A stretch of DNA of 64,000 bases, from assembly GCA_963662175.1 (NCBI GenBank), contig OY759223.1:10084249-10148248 (forward strand). Direction: 5' to 3'. A program made the translations under genes and the position numbers. This DNA is from Aradus depressus (taxonomy: Eukaryota > Arthropoda > Insecta > Hemiptera > Aradidae). The notes under the pieces were generated by a model. It did not search any database. It was not told where the DNA came from and was given only the letters and a program-made list of their open reading frames with translations. The first letter of the stretch is position 1; each line of letters begins with the position of its first letter. This document shows positions 39,737-49,215 of this stretch, one piece after another.

Positions 39737-39968
39737 GTTAGTTATTGTGATTCATGCCCGGATCATATCGTCTACTACCAGAGCGCTCCTTCGTCACTCG
39801 GACATGTACCCGACTCTACTATGGGAGTCCTAATATTTTATTCACCTAGTGTAGTGGTCTTTAACGAGTACCTGACATCGTACAAGCGATTGACGTCCCA
39901 TCCAAATGACGGCGTGCTCAAGTTTTTTTCACCTCCCAGATTAAAAACCTGAAGACCCCGGTCGGTAC
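39737..39968 (-). mobile_element. SINE1 copy, diverged
   Basis: Reverse orientation, several small deletions. The CGAGTACCTGACATCGTAC and TCACCTCCCAGATTA regions are recognisable. Confidence 0.75.
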
Positions 39969-40212
39969 AGCTTACTACATCGTAGACTGTTAATACTTTC
40001 GATGCGTATAGGCCAAATTTGAAGATATAAAATAAATTTTGAAAATATGATAAATGTATCTTTATTAATTTATTTTTACATTTTTTTGCAGAATCCTGCC
40101 AATTTGTCAACTCTTGATTATTTGAAGAATGGGTCTTGAAGAACTTCTATTATCACTAGCTTCCACTACACATCACAAATGCAGGTAAAACTATTATTAT
40201 TTAATTATTATA

Positions 40213-40450
40213 TTTTAAATACGAAATTTGATGTTGATACATTCATTACATCGGCAGTTATTGGGATTTTTGAACTGAGTTCCCTTCCCGGAACTCCCCC
40301 CTCCCCTCAGCCAATATCACTGAAATTTGACTGGTTATGTCCTCAGTGGATTGTAATTTTAAATACGAAATTTGATGTTGATACATTCATTACATCGGCA
40401 GTTATTGGTATTTTGAATTTAGCCTTCTCTTATCTTCCCGTTCTCTTCGA
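40213..40450 (-). mobile_element. F3 fragment with two near-identical body units
   Basis: AAATACGAAATTTGATGTTG and the 30 bases after it are repeated almost exactly 145 bp apart (40217 and 40362). It shows the body-repeat period directly. Confidence 0.7.
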
Positions 40451-40462
40451 CCGACGTTCATA

Positions 40463-40953
40463 ATCTTCTGTATTAATAAAGCTGAAACGGGGTTTGTTTG
40501 TTTGTTTGTATAGACCTGACCTGACCCCTTTTAATTAAGTTTTTAAAATATTTCTGAACGTAACTTATTTTTTTAAACAACTTTCACAGGTAAAGGAGAT
40601 AGTAGAGTATTATAATTCATAAAAAACAGAAAATGCCATTTTTTGACGCTAACACCTTATTTTGATTATACTGAACATTTCACTCTCCCGACAAGAGGTC
40701 CCTCATCGCTTTCCACATCACATATAATGTTCTTCATATAGAGTATTATGTTCTACATATAGAATAGTATGATCAATAATATAAATTTGTTTACAATAAA
40801 GATCAGAAAATAAATTATATATACTGATGATGCGAGTTCTTGGTTAAAAGTCTATTTGCCTGTTTGTAAAAAACAAAAAATAAATTTTGAGAAAAATAAA
40901 GCTGTGAAGATATATATTATTATAAATTCCGAATCTTGTTTAAAAATATATAT
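40463..40953. other. Helitron-like start and unassigned AT-rich DNA
   Basis: TCTTCTGTATTAATAAAGC then GTTTGTTTGTTTGTTTG (40465-40510) resembles the 5' ends of insect Helitrons. No CTRR hairpin end was found. 40800-40945 shares sequence with 30840-30940. Confidence 0.35.
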
Positions 40954-41286
40954 GGCGCCGGTAGCTCAGTGATACGCGTGCTTACTTACTGAGCTCAAGA
41001 TCGTGTGTTCGAAACCCGGCTGAGGCCATTAGTTTATTTTATTTGGCAGGTAAAAAAAAAAATTAAGCACGCCGTCCTTTCGGATGGGACATTAAGCGAT
41101 GGTCCCGAGTCTATACGATGTCAGGTACTCGTTAAGACCCCTACTCTAGTGATTAAAAATTTAGGGTAGGTAAAATTTAAGACTCCCATAGTAGAGCCAG
41201 GCTCATGTCCACCAGAGTGACGAAAGAGCGCTCTGGTAGTAAGGGATATGACCTTGTATGCCCGGGCATGATTCATAATAACTAAC
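40954..41286 (+). mobile_element. SINE1 copy, full length
   Basis: Head GGCGCCGGTAGCTCAGTGA, box B GTGTTCGAAACCC, and the complete body to GATTCATAATAACTAACT. Confidence 0.92.
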
Positions 41287-41430
41287 TATATTTATTATTT
41301 TATATAATGTAATGAATGTTTCGATAGAAAATTTCTAGTCTGATAATTCAGAGGACCTGTATATGTATGCTATGCTTTTTTAGTCAAAACGGTCGACAGG
41401 TTTTGGAGGGAGAGAGAAATCGTCTAACAA

Positions 41431-41788
41431 AAAGTTGTCGGTGAATCACCGGCAATGTATTTCCACACAACGAATTAATCAATTAAATTTTCGCTACCCC
41501 TTCAAAATCAGTCGACCGTTTGGGCTAAAGATTAATAGTTGACTTACATTTGGGCTTCTGAATCTCATACTAAATTTCGTGTCGATACATTTATTCCGTA
41601 GAAATTTGGGTTTTTGAGTTGAGCCCCCTCCCCTGAACCCCCCTTTCCTTTTGCCGATTTAGCGTAAAATTTATAGATGGCGTCCTTATGGTGTTTTAAA
41701 TTTAAATATATAATTTCATGTCGATAAATGCATTACTTCGGCAGTTATTGTGGTTTTAGAATTTAGCCCTTCTTCTGATCACCACTTC
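41431..41788 (-). mobile_element. F3 element, tail side
   Basis: Reverse orientation: GGTGAATCACCGGCAATGTA and ACACAACGAATTAATC, then body units. It is interrupted at 41789 by the Penelope-like element and resumes at about 42415-42590. Confidence 0.75.
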
Positions 41789-42384
41789 CAACATTTTTTT
41801 ATTTAAACGACAACTAGTTTCGGCAATTTGCCATCTCCATACATACGCGAACATACATAAACCAAAAATTAGATTAGAATTTACGAGCTTTTACAGTTCA
41901 TGTCACTCATTAACTAATAAATAAATAAGTTAAAAATAAAATATAACAATTTAAAAATACGTAACAATTACCAAAAGTACAAAAGTTAAAATATTTGATT
42001 GTCGGCCAGTCCGGTCGAAAGATTTCTACAAGAATAGGGGAACATTTACCCCCGTTTCGACTTCAAAGACCACCTCATAGCCACAGGTGACAGGTTTTTG
42101 ACCGACAAAAATGATAAAGGTCCCACCACTCGACTGGTTCGAAAAATTAGAAATTAAGAAATGTCTAAAAACAAAAAAAGACCTCTGCTTAAATAGGATA
42201 ACTCAATTTGAAACCCCCCCCTTCCTGAGCTTTGTTTTGGGGAGTGGGAGTCTTCCAGTCAGCCAGTGTCCAGCTGGTCCCTGATGATACTCGAACGTGT
42301 CCCTTGACCTCTTCTCTAGAAAGATTCACCACCTGAAGATGGCAAATTGCCGAAACTAGTTGTGGTAAAAATAAAAAAATGTTG
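41789..42384 (+). mobile_element. Penelope-like element remnant with inverted ends
   Basis: About 50-bp inverted ends: CAACATTTTTTTATTT ... CTAGTTTCGGCAATTTGCCATC at left and its complement at right (42333-42384). Inside, three plus-strand frame pieces encode parts of the GIY-YIG endonuclease of Penelope-like elements: VGQSGRKISTRIGEHL (about 42001), FDFKDHLIATGDRF (42056) and WFEKLEIKKCLKTKKDLCLN (42135). The pieces lie in shifted frames, so the copy is dead. The ends carry the hammerhead-like motif, as known for this retroelement class. It is inserted in an F3 copy. Confidence 0.7.
42328..42366 (+). ncRNA. Hammerhead-ribozyme-like motif at a Penelope-like end
   Basis: Helix I: ACCAC (42328-42332) with GTGGT (42362-42366), five perfect pairs. 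The core is CTGAAGA (42333-42339). Helix II is GGCAA/TTGCC. GAAA is at 42352-42355. Helix III is AC/GT with a TA loop, then T42361 as the cleavage base. This is the complete layout of a minimal type-I hammerhead, with one extra T between CTGAAGA and helix II. It sits 95 bp downstream of the GIY-YIG remnant. Confidence 0.55.
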
Positions 42385-42414
42385 TACTGATAAATCTAAT
42401 TACTTATTTAATCA

Positions 42415-42590
42415 TTAGGTGTCGTCCTTGGTGTTTCTGGATACATATATAATATATAAAATTTCGTGTTATACATTCATTCTATCTGAAATTATCGTAT
42501 TCACAGATGCACTGACATCAATCGGTGAAAATGCGAATTTCTCACCAATTACATAACTTCACCTATACTTTGTATAGTTGAGGAAGTAAA
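42415..42590 (-). mobile_element. F3 element, head side
   Basis: Continues the F3 copy after the Penelope-like insertion: GGTGTCGTCCTTGG ... CATAACTTCACCTATACTTTG hairpin. Confidence 0.7.
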
Positions 42591-42889
42591 AAAAAATATT
42601 CCCTTTTTATTTATGCGTCAGTATATCTTAGTAGTTTATGTATTAATACATTTTTACTATATGATACATTGCCCTTGGGTTGACGGATCTTGTCGGTAAC
42701 ATCAAACGTATATAAGACAGTTTAAGAATTACATATTATGCAGGTGTTGAGTGCATTGTTCCAAAGTGCAATGACTATTCAAATGATGTTCTACTGACGT
42801 TCTAGTTGCATTAGTTGCTTACATTTCCTATTTTGTTTTGTCTACGATGTTTTTTTATTCTTCTCTAATCTGAAAGAAGTTGGCTACGA

Positions 42890-43225
42890 AGAAGAATAAA
42901 ACAGTGGCCAGTGAATCACCAATAATATGCTTCCCTGGCTCGAATTATTCTGTGAATAACTTTGGTCGGTTTGGTTGAAAATAAATAGGTGTCTTTCTCT
43001 GGAAGGTCTCATGAAAATTATTCTCATAAAAAATAAAAATCTCATCATATAAAAATTCGTTTTGGTACATTATGAAGAGAGATATCGTGTCCCCATACTC
43101 ATGACAAACGTATAGGGGAAGTCATGTAATCTGCTATAAATTCGATGTTGATTTTTTACCGGAATTTCATGATTTCCAACCTCTTTATACAACAACAAAA
43201 AAAAGTTCTTATGTTTCTGGTTCAG
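42890..43225. mobile_element. F3 fragments in opposite orientations
   Basis: 42900-43080 is F3 in reverse (CAGTGAATCACCAATAATATG). 43100-43205 is an F3 head forward (GTATAGGGGAAGTCATGTAATC). Confidence 0.6.
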
Positions 43226-43227
43226 TG

Positions 43228-44456
43228 GGCGCCGGTAGCTCAGTGATATTCCTGTACGATGAAGGTACTCGTTGAAGACCCAAGTTAAATAAAAATTTAG
43301 GAAAAAAAAAATTTAGGACTCCCACAGTCGAGTCGGGCTCATGTCCACCAGAGTGACGAAAGAGCGCTCTGGTAGTAGGCTATATGACCTCGTAGTTCAT
43401 TAGAGTCATAAAACCTAACCTAACCTATAATATTTCAAGAGGGCGCCGGTAGCTCAGTGGTATGCGTGCTTGTCTTCTGAGCTCAAGATCGTGGGTTCGT
43501 AACCCGACCGAGGCCCTTAGTTTATTTTATCTGGGAGGTAAAATATACTTAAGCACGCCGTCCTCCGGATGGGACGTTAAGCGATGGCCCCGAGCCTGTA
43601 CGATGAAGGTACTCGTTAACGACCCCTACCCTAGGTGAATAAAAATATAGGGTAGGCAAAATTTAGGACTCCCACAGTAGAGTCGGGCTCATGTCCACCA
43701 GAGTGACGAAAGAGCGCTCTGGTAGTAGGCGATATGACCTCGTAGTTAAAGCCCGGGCATGAGTCATAAAACCTAACCTAACCTATAATATTTCAAGAGG
43801 GTGCCGGTAGCTCAGTGGTATGCGTGCCTGCTTACTGAGCTCAAGATTATAGAAACCCGGACGAGGCCCGTAATTTATTTTATCTGAGAGGTAAAATAAA
43901 CATAGGCACGCCGTCCTTCAGATGGGACGTTAAGCGATGGTCCCGAGCCTGTACGACTCGATAAAACCCCAGGTGAATAAAAATATAGGGTAGGCAAAAT
44001 TTATGAATCCCACAGTAAAGTCGGGCTCATGTCCAACAGAGTGACGAAAGAGCGCTCTGGAAGTAGGCGATATGACCTCGTAGTTAAAGCCCGGGCATGA
44101 GTAATAAAACCTAACCTAACCTATAATATTTCAAGAGGGTGCCGGTAGCTCAGTGGTATGCGTGCTTGCTTACTGAGCTCAAGATTATAGAAACCCGGAC
44201 GAGGCTCGTAATTTGTTTTATCTGGGAGGTAAAATATACATAAGCACGCCGTCCTTCAGATGGGACGTTAAGCGATGGTCCCGAGCCTGTACATATTCAA
44301 GTACTCGTTAAAGACCTCTACCCTAAGTGAATAAAAATTTAGGGTAGGCAAAATTCGTCAGGCTCAGGTCCAGCAGAGTGACGAAAGAGCGCTCTGGAAG
44401 TAACCAATATGACCTTTTAGTTAAAGCCCGGGCATGAGTCATAATAACTAACTAGA
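43228..44456 (+). repeat. Head-to-tail array of four SINE1 units
   Basis: Units start at about 43228 (internally deleted), 43440, 43799 and 44137. The first three end in the same junction, CCTAACCTAACCTATAATATT then TCAAGAGGG, which leads straight into the next head. The period is 340-360 bp. Identical junctions mean that the array grew by tandem duplication, not by separate insertions. Boxes A and B are intact in unit 2. The array ends in GAGTCATAATAACTAACTAG. Confidence 0.92.
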
Positions 44457-44720
44457 ATAAATGTGTTGACACAAATTCTTATATGTGTAAGCAGAACCGC
44501 ATAAGGACGAGACATATTGATTTTCACAAAAACACAAATAACTGCCGTTTTAATGAATGTATTGACACAAAATTTCACGTAAATAGCTGGTGATTCGCCG
44601 ACGACTTTTTTATTTTTCATTTTTGAGATCAGGAGGGTGGAAAACATAAAATTTCGGTGAGTACTGAAAGTCGAATTTCTGAGCGATTGCATTACTACCC
44701 CTAAATTTCGCAAAGCTAGG
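44457..44720. mobile_element. F3 fragments
   Basis: Body units (AATGAATGTATTGACAC), then GCTGGTGATTCGCCGACGAC and, in the opposite sense, a head (ACATAAAATTTCGGTGAG). Confidence 0.6.
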
Positions 44721-45044
44721 GAATTAAAAAATAATTATTAAGGGATATATTGTAATTATTCAATTATATGAAATTAAAAAATGTTTATTTAAGTATCAAC
44801 AGTCGTAATAATATTTAATTACGAAATTTTTAATTTTTATCTCATAATAAAATAAATTTTAAAAATGAAAAAATTATTAATTGATGTCTTAGAATTATTA
44901 TTGTCCTCTTTAGTATGTTCGTGTTTTAGCATTTTTAATCGGCTAATATTCTTTCTTTTGTAGATCTGTTTGCACAATAACACTGTGTTTTTATTGATTG
45001 ACCCTGAGATTCTGTGCAACTGACATTTGATGGCATTTTTTTTC

Positions 45045-45175
45045 TTTAATAAGGAGAGGCAAATGTGTGAAAGTTACTGGAGATGGAGTAGATCCGGAAG
45101 CGGCCTCGGACGAGGCGAAACTATCTGCGAAGAATTGTTGCAGTTCGTCCTAGATGGAGAGTCAGGTAAGGTTTA
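45045..45175 (+). other. GC-richer islet with a splice-donor-like end
   Basis: A patch of coding-like composition in AT-rich DNA. One frame reads GKCVKVTGDGVDPEAASDEA before a stop, and another stays open to GESG. It ends in GAGTCAG then GTAAGG, a perfect donor match. The Ala/Glu/Asp stretch vaguely recalls pogo/Tigger transposases. It is too short to call. Confidence 0.25.
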
Positions 45176-45424
45176 TATTCAATTTTAAAATTGAGGGGGT
45201 CGAAAGACCAGAAAGTTTCATTAAAAATTAAAATTTGAAAGTGAATAATAGTGACTGTCTTCCTGTTAAAAATGTTTTTTCTTCAGTACCAATTTCGATT
45301 TTTCTTCAACCTGATAACGCGGGGAAAAAAAACCGGTTAATCACATTTTAACAGGAAGAAAATTAAGAATTTTTATTCACGTTATACCTGCTCCACACAT
45401 TGGGCTATGGTTATTTGTCCAAAG

Positions 45425-45505
45425 TGTGGATACACGATTGACGTTTCTCTGAACACGATAACCCCCGACAAAATGATTATATCGACACAAAATTGTGTAT
45501 GTATA
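45425..45505 (+). mobile_element. F3 fragment, left of MITE copy 2
   Basis: TCTGAACACGATAACCCCCG to AAAATTGTGTATGTATA. It is interrupted by the MITE at 45506 and continues at 45918-46170. Confidence 0.7.
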
Positions 45506-45917
45506 CAGGGGCGTAGCCAGGAGAGCAGAAGGGGGGGCGCGTGCCCCCCCCCCCTGACCAGAGCAAAAAACTAAGATAAAAATTAAATAAACTAAAAAAA
45601 ATTTTTTTATTAAAAATAGATTACTTGCAAGTTACCAATAGGATCTTCAAATTTTCTGTGCGTCTGATTCCTAAATCAGCAATCAGCTGTTACTTAAATG
45701 TACATGTACAAAACAAGTCATATTACATTTATTTAAATATATATGATTTCGATCATTTCATTTCCTCGCCCAAAATCGTCATTTATGTTATACTTTATAC
45801 TCTTAAAGCTGATTTTACAGGCGAAGTAAAAATGCAATGCGCAGCAGCAGCAAATGCACGCAATTGGATATGAGTCATTTAATTCTAAAAGCACAGAAAC
45901 CATAGTGTGCATTTGCC
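45506..45917 (+). mobile_element. MITE with GGGGCGTAGCCAGG end (copy 2, right end lost)
   Basis: Left end CAGGGGCGTAGCCAGG is intact. The middle matches copy 1 (38640-38870) closely, including GCGCAGCAGCAGCAAATGC. The copy stops inside the internal palindrome, where F3 sequence resumes. It is nested in F3. Confidence 0.8.
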
Positions 45918-46170
45918 AAATCGGTCAAAAAGAAGCAGGAGGTGAGGGGTCGTTCAATATGAAAACCCCAAATAACTGCCAAATCGTATGTATTGACATG
46001 TAATTTATATGTTAATCCAAAACCTCATAAGGATGACACCTATCAATTTTCCTAAACCCTCACTCTCCCTTGGCCGATACGGCTGAAAATCAAAAAGTTT
46101 TGTCCTTAGAGGGTTCTGGATACACATATGAATTTTCGTGTTCATACATTCATTCTATTGGGAGTTATTG
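45918..46170 (+). mobile_element. F3 fragment between MITE and Penelope-like ends
   Basis: Body units (CCCCAAATAACTGCC) and an opposite-sense part ending ATTCTATTGGGAGTTATTGT at 46170. The matching continuation CGGGAGTTATTGTGTTCATC is at 49014. Confidence 0.7.
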
Positions 46171-46219
46171 TCCGAATACATTTTTTGCGTCCTGTGTTGA
46201 TATAGTGGAAATACTAATG

Positions 46220-46355
46220 AATAAAATAAAATGATAGATAAAACACTTGTTTTTTGAACACTTATATTGTCTAATTCCACAAACATATACTTAAATGTGT
46301 ACCGGTTTCGGCTTACGCCATCTTCAGCACAATGTTCAACAATAATTAATAGGAC
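46220..46355 (-). repeat. Left arm of a 130-bp inverted repeat, Penelope-like end
   Basis: GAATAAAATAAAATGATAG to CAATGTTCAACAATAATT. It matches 48886-49015 in reverse almost base for base. It carries the hammerhead-like motif at 46296-46331. The two arms flank the Tc1 element at 46582-48791. Confidence 0.85.
46296..46331 (-). ncRNA. Hammerhead-ribozyme-like motif (left arm)
   Basis: On the minus strand: TGTG, CTGAAGA, T, GGC-GTAA-GCC, GAAA, C-CG-GT, A, then CACA, which pairs with the first TGTG. Same fold as the right-arm copy at 48902, but N7 is A instead of C. Confidence 0.5.
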
Positions 46356-46887
46356 TCGAAAAAATGGGAATTGTTTAAACGACCAGACACACTTCAAATT
46401 TTCACCTTTGCAAATCCCTTTCAAATAACAAATATCCATGACATTTATCTAGGTTAAATAACTTCCTACATAGCTATATATTGTACATTTGTTATATTGT
46501 TTTCTTGGAATGTTAGTTTTTAGTTCTATTTTAATTGTACTTTCAAATAAGTGCACAGTTAGCTATTACAATTAGAATATACAGTCAGTAACAAAAATGT
46601 TCGGACGGTTTGATTTTTCAATAAAAAATTATAATAATTAAATGCACAAGTAATAAAAAATAATTTAAAAAAATAATTAAAGCCATTTTTCAATCAAGAA
46701 TAAGAATTCAAAAGTGGGTTAGGATAAAGGAAAAACAGCTTTGATTAGAACAAATAAATATTTTAATTTAATAAATTTTATAACAAATAATGTAGGTAAC
46801 AAAAATTTTCGGACAAAAATGTAAACAACTATAAATAAATTCAATGTTTTTTTTACAATTTCACAAATTCAAAAACCATAATGTTAA

Positions 46888-47453
46888 TTAATATTTGGTT
46901 GGGTACCCTTTTTGTGTAATAACATCTTTCATTCGATTCGGCATTGATGATGAAACTAATTTTTTGGTGAAATTTGGAGATATTTTACCCCACTCTTCTA
47001 ATAACTTTTGTTTCAATTCGTTTTTTGAAGCAATGGGTGTTAATCGAATTTTCCTGTCGAGCTCACCCCATACGTGTTCAATTGGGTTGAGATCGGGCGA
47101 TTGGGGGGGGGTTTCATAACTTTAAGGCAGTTATACAAAAGCCAAGTACGTACCAATTCACAGGTGTGTTTCGGATCGTTGTCTTGGTAAAAATGGAAAG
47201 TCCGTAAAATCCCAAGTTTTTCAGCACTCTTTTTCAAATTGCTCCTTAGTAATTCGGCATAAACTTTTCCAGTCATGGTGGTTTCAATGAAAACCAGTTC
47301 ACCAATTCCACTAGACGCCATACACCCCCACACCATCACTGAGCCACCCCCATGTTTTACTATTGGTTTTAAATTTTTTGGATTCAGCTCCTCATTACGC
47401 CTTCTCCAAATTTTGTCGCGACTGTCGGGACTAAATATATTAAACTTACATTC
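46888..47453 (-). pseudogene. Tc1 transposase, C-terminal catalytic part
   Basis: Encodes CKFNIFSPDSRDKIWRRR, then VKHGGGSVMVWGCMASSG, then FYQDNDPKHT with the second catalytic Asp. A frameshift in a C/G run near 47105 follows. The next frame gives QSPDLNPIEHVWGELDRKI with the final Glu and ends at TAA 46888. The first catalytic Asp region is disrupted by the insertion at 47454. It is not functional. Confidence 0.85.
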
Positions 47454-47993
47454 AAAAGTATTTGCTTGCAATAGAACAAACCGCAATAATAAAATATTCT
47501 TGTATCTTGTAACTCTTCACAACATAAAAAGAAATCTCAGGTCATGTAATGTCAGAAAACTAGATTTTTGTGATATGACGTTGGAAGAGAGCGACAGCAG
47601 CGCTGACCCTCGGCAGAAACCGTCCCTTCCCCCTACTCTATCCCCTCCACCTTCCCTCTAAAGAAACTAAGTACCCAATTTTTCTAATTTAAACGTTTTT
47701 TCTCCGATATTTCGACAAATAAATGTTTCCAGATCATGTCCGTTTACTTCCATGTAATATATGTATACATATACTATTACTTTACTTTTGTTTACTTCCC
47801 TATACATATAATATATGTATACATAATAATATGTACTAAAAATTTTGTAATCGTGTGAACATCAGAGATCAATTGCATGCGTGTGTTTATGTGAGAGCTC
47901 AAACGCTTTGACCTGACATCGTACAGGCTCATGACCATCGCTTAACATCCCATCCGAAGGACGGAGTGCTTAAGTTTATTTTACCTCGCAGAT
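47454..47993. mobile_element. Insertion inside the Tc1 transposase, with a SINE1 piece
   Basis: This 540-bp segment separates the two halves of the transposase. 47910-47992 matches the SINE1 middle in reverse (GACCTGACATCGTACAGGCTC). The rest (47454-47909) is of unknown origin, with an ATGTATACATA-rich part near 47760-47830. Confidence 0.7.
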
Positions 47994-48424
47994 GAATGAC
48001 ATTACTCCAAAAAATTTCTGAATGATTCTGGAACTCTTTTGCGAAGCTCAATCTTTTTTTATATTTTTTTCACTCACAAACGGTTTTTGGTACTCTCCCA
48101 TTATATCCTGCTTCTTTTAGAATTCTTCGAACATTTTGTGGGAACTTTCTTTCCCGTTTCTCTGTATACCTCGGCGACGATCTGAGGTGCACTCCTCGAG
48201 GGCTTGTTTTTAATTTTCCGGACAACGCTACACCTTTCTCGGTCGTTTAATACTCTTGGACGGCCAGAGGAAGATTTCAAATCTATCCGATCCTCGTGCT
48301 TATACCTTCGAATTACATACGGTGCTTTTACTTCGGCCTACCATACCACCGATTTTGCGGACACTTAATCCTTTTTCATAATTAAAAATTATTATCTGTT
48401 GAACTTCAAAAGATGTTCGACCCA
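47994..48424 (-). pseudogene. Tc1 transposase, N-terminal part
   Basis: Starts at ATG 48424 with MGRTSFEVQQIIIFNYEKG, followed by LSVRKIGGMVGRSKSTV. This is the paired-like HTH of Tc1 transposases. Several stops and frameshifts follow, and then a frame ends in FAKEFQNHSEIFWSNVI at the insertion boundary. Confidence 0.75.
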
Positions 48425-48885
48425 TCTTGACAGCAGGAAATACAAATAACTACTGAATGCAGTAATAGAAGGATATAAACACATTTTATTTGTTCGGTAT
48501 TAGCGGTTGGTTGAGAAGGGATTAAAGATCATGATCAGAGTCGCATTTGTTTACAAAACAAACAACAGGTGTCCAGAAAATTTTGTTACGTGAATTTCTT
48601 GTCTTCAATTATTAATGCAAAATTTCCTATTAGCTGTAAATGTTTAATTAATTGTTTTACGGCGTTTTGAAATGATTGATGATCTCGAAATTTAAAACTT
48701 TGCTTGAATTAAATATTTTGCCATATAACTATGTGTAACTGCAAAAGAAAAACAAAATTATAAATTGTCCGAAAATTTTTGTTACTGATTGTAGATTTCC
48801 ACCCCCTGGTTTTACCAGAGGAGGGGACCCTTTCACCTCAGGTACTCTTAGGTTAATATAAATATGTATGCCTGGCAAATATCTC

Positions 48886-49015
48886 AATTATTGTTGAACA
48901 TTGTGCTGACGATGGCGTAAGCCGAAACCGGTACACATTTAAGTATATGTTTGTGGAAGTAGACAATATAAGTGTTCAAAAAACAAGTGTTTTATCTATC
49001 ATTTTATTTTATTCG
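48886..49015 (+). repeat. Right arm of the 130-bp inverted repeat, Penelope-like end
   Basis: AATTATTGTTGAACATTGTG to ATCATTTTATTTTATTC. It is the reverse complement of 46220-46355. Confidence 0.85.
48902..48937 (+). ncRNA. Hammerhead-ribozyme-like motif (right arm)
   Basis: TGTG (48902-48905), CTGACGA (48906-48912), T, GGC-GTAA-GCC, GAAA (48924-48927), C-CG-GT as helix III, A48933, CACA (48934-48937). Helix I is four pairs. Confidence 0.5.
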
Positions 49016-49215
49016 GGAGTTATTGTGTTCATCGACAGACATTTTTTTTTTGTTTTTGGATTCAGGAGTTTCAAAAACATGAAATTCCATTGAAAACTCA
49101 ACATCGAATTTTTGACCTATTATATAACTTCCCCTATACTTTGTATAGGTGATGAGGTAAAAATTAGTTGATTAATTCGCTCTGGGGATTTACATTGCCA
49201 ATGATTCACCGACGG
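49016..49215. mobile_element. F3 fragment, right of the nested block
   Basis: GGGAGTTATTGTGTTCATCGA, a head hairpin in reverse (CTTCCCCTATACTTTGTATAG), then GGATTTACATTGCCAATGATT. Confidence 0.65.

Larger units (their letters stand above)
46582..48791 (-). mobile_element. Tc1-like transposon with IR/DR ends, decayed
   Basis: The ends are CAGTCAGTAACAAAAATG and, inverted, TTTTTGTTACTGATTG, each flanked by TA. Inner copies of GTAACAAAAATTTTCGGAC occur about 210 bp inside the left end (46797) and GTCCAGAAAATTTTGTTAC about 200 bp inside the right end (48575). This matches the IR/DR layout known from Sleeping-Beauty-type elements. The transposase lies on the minus strand (48424 to 46888). It has frameshifts and an inserted segment at 47454-47993. 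The element sits between the two inverted Penelope-like arms. Confidence 0.85.

Noticed and set aside
43765..43795. A true internal telomere array
   Set aside because: Only two CCTAA units per SINE1 tail; too short for a telomeric tract.
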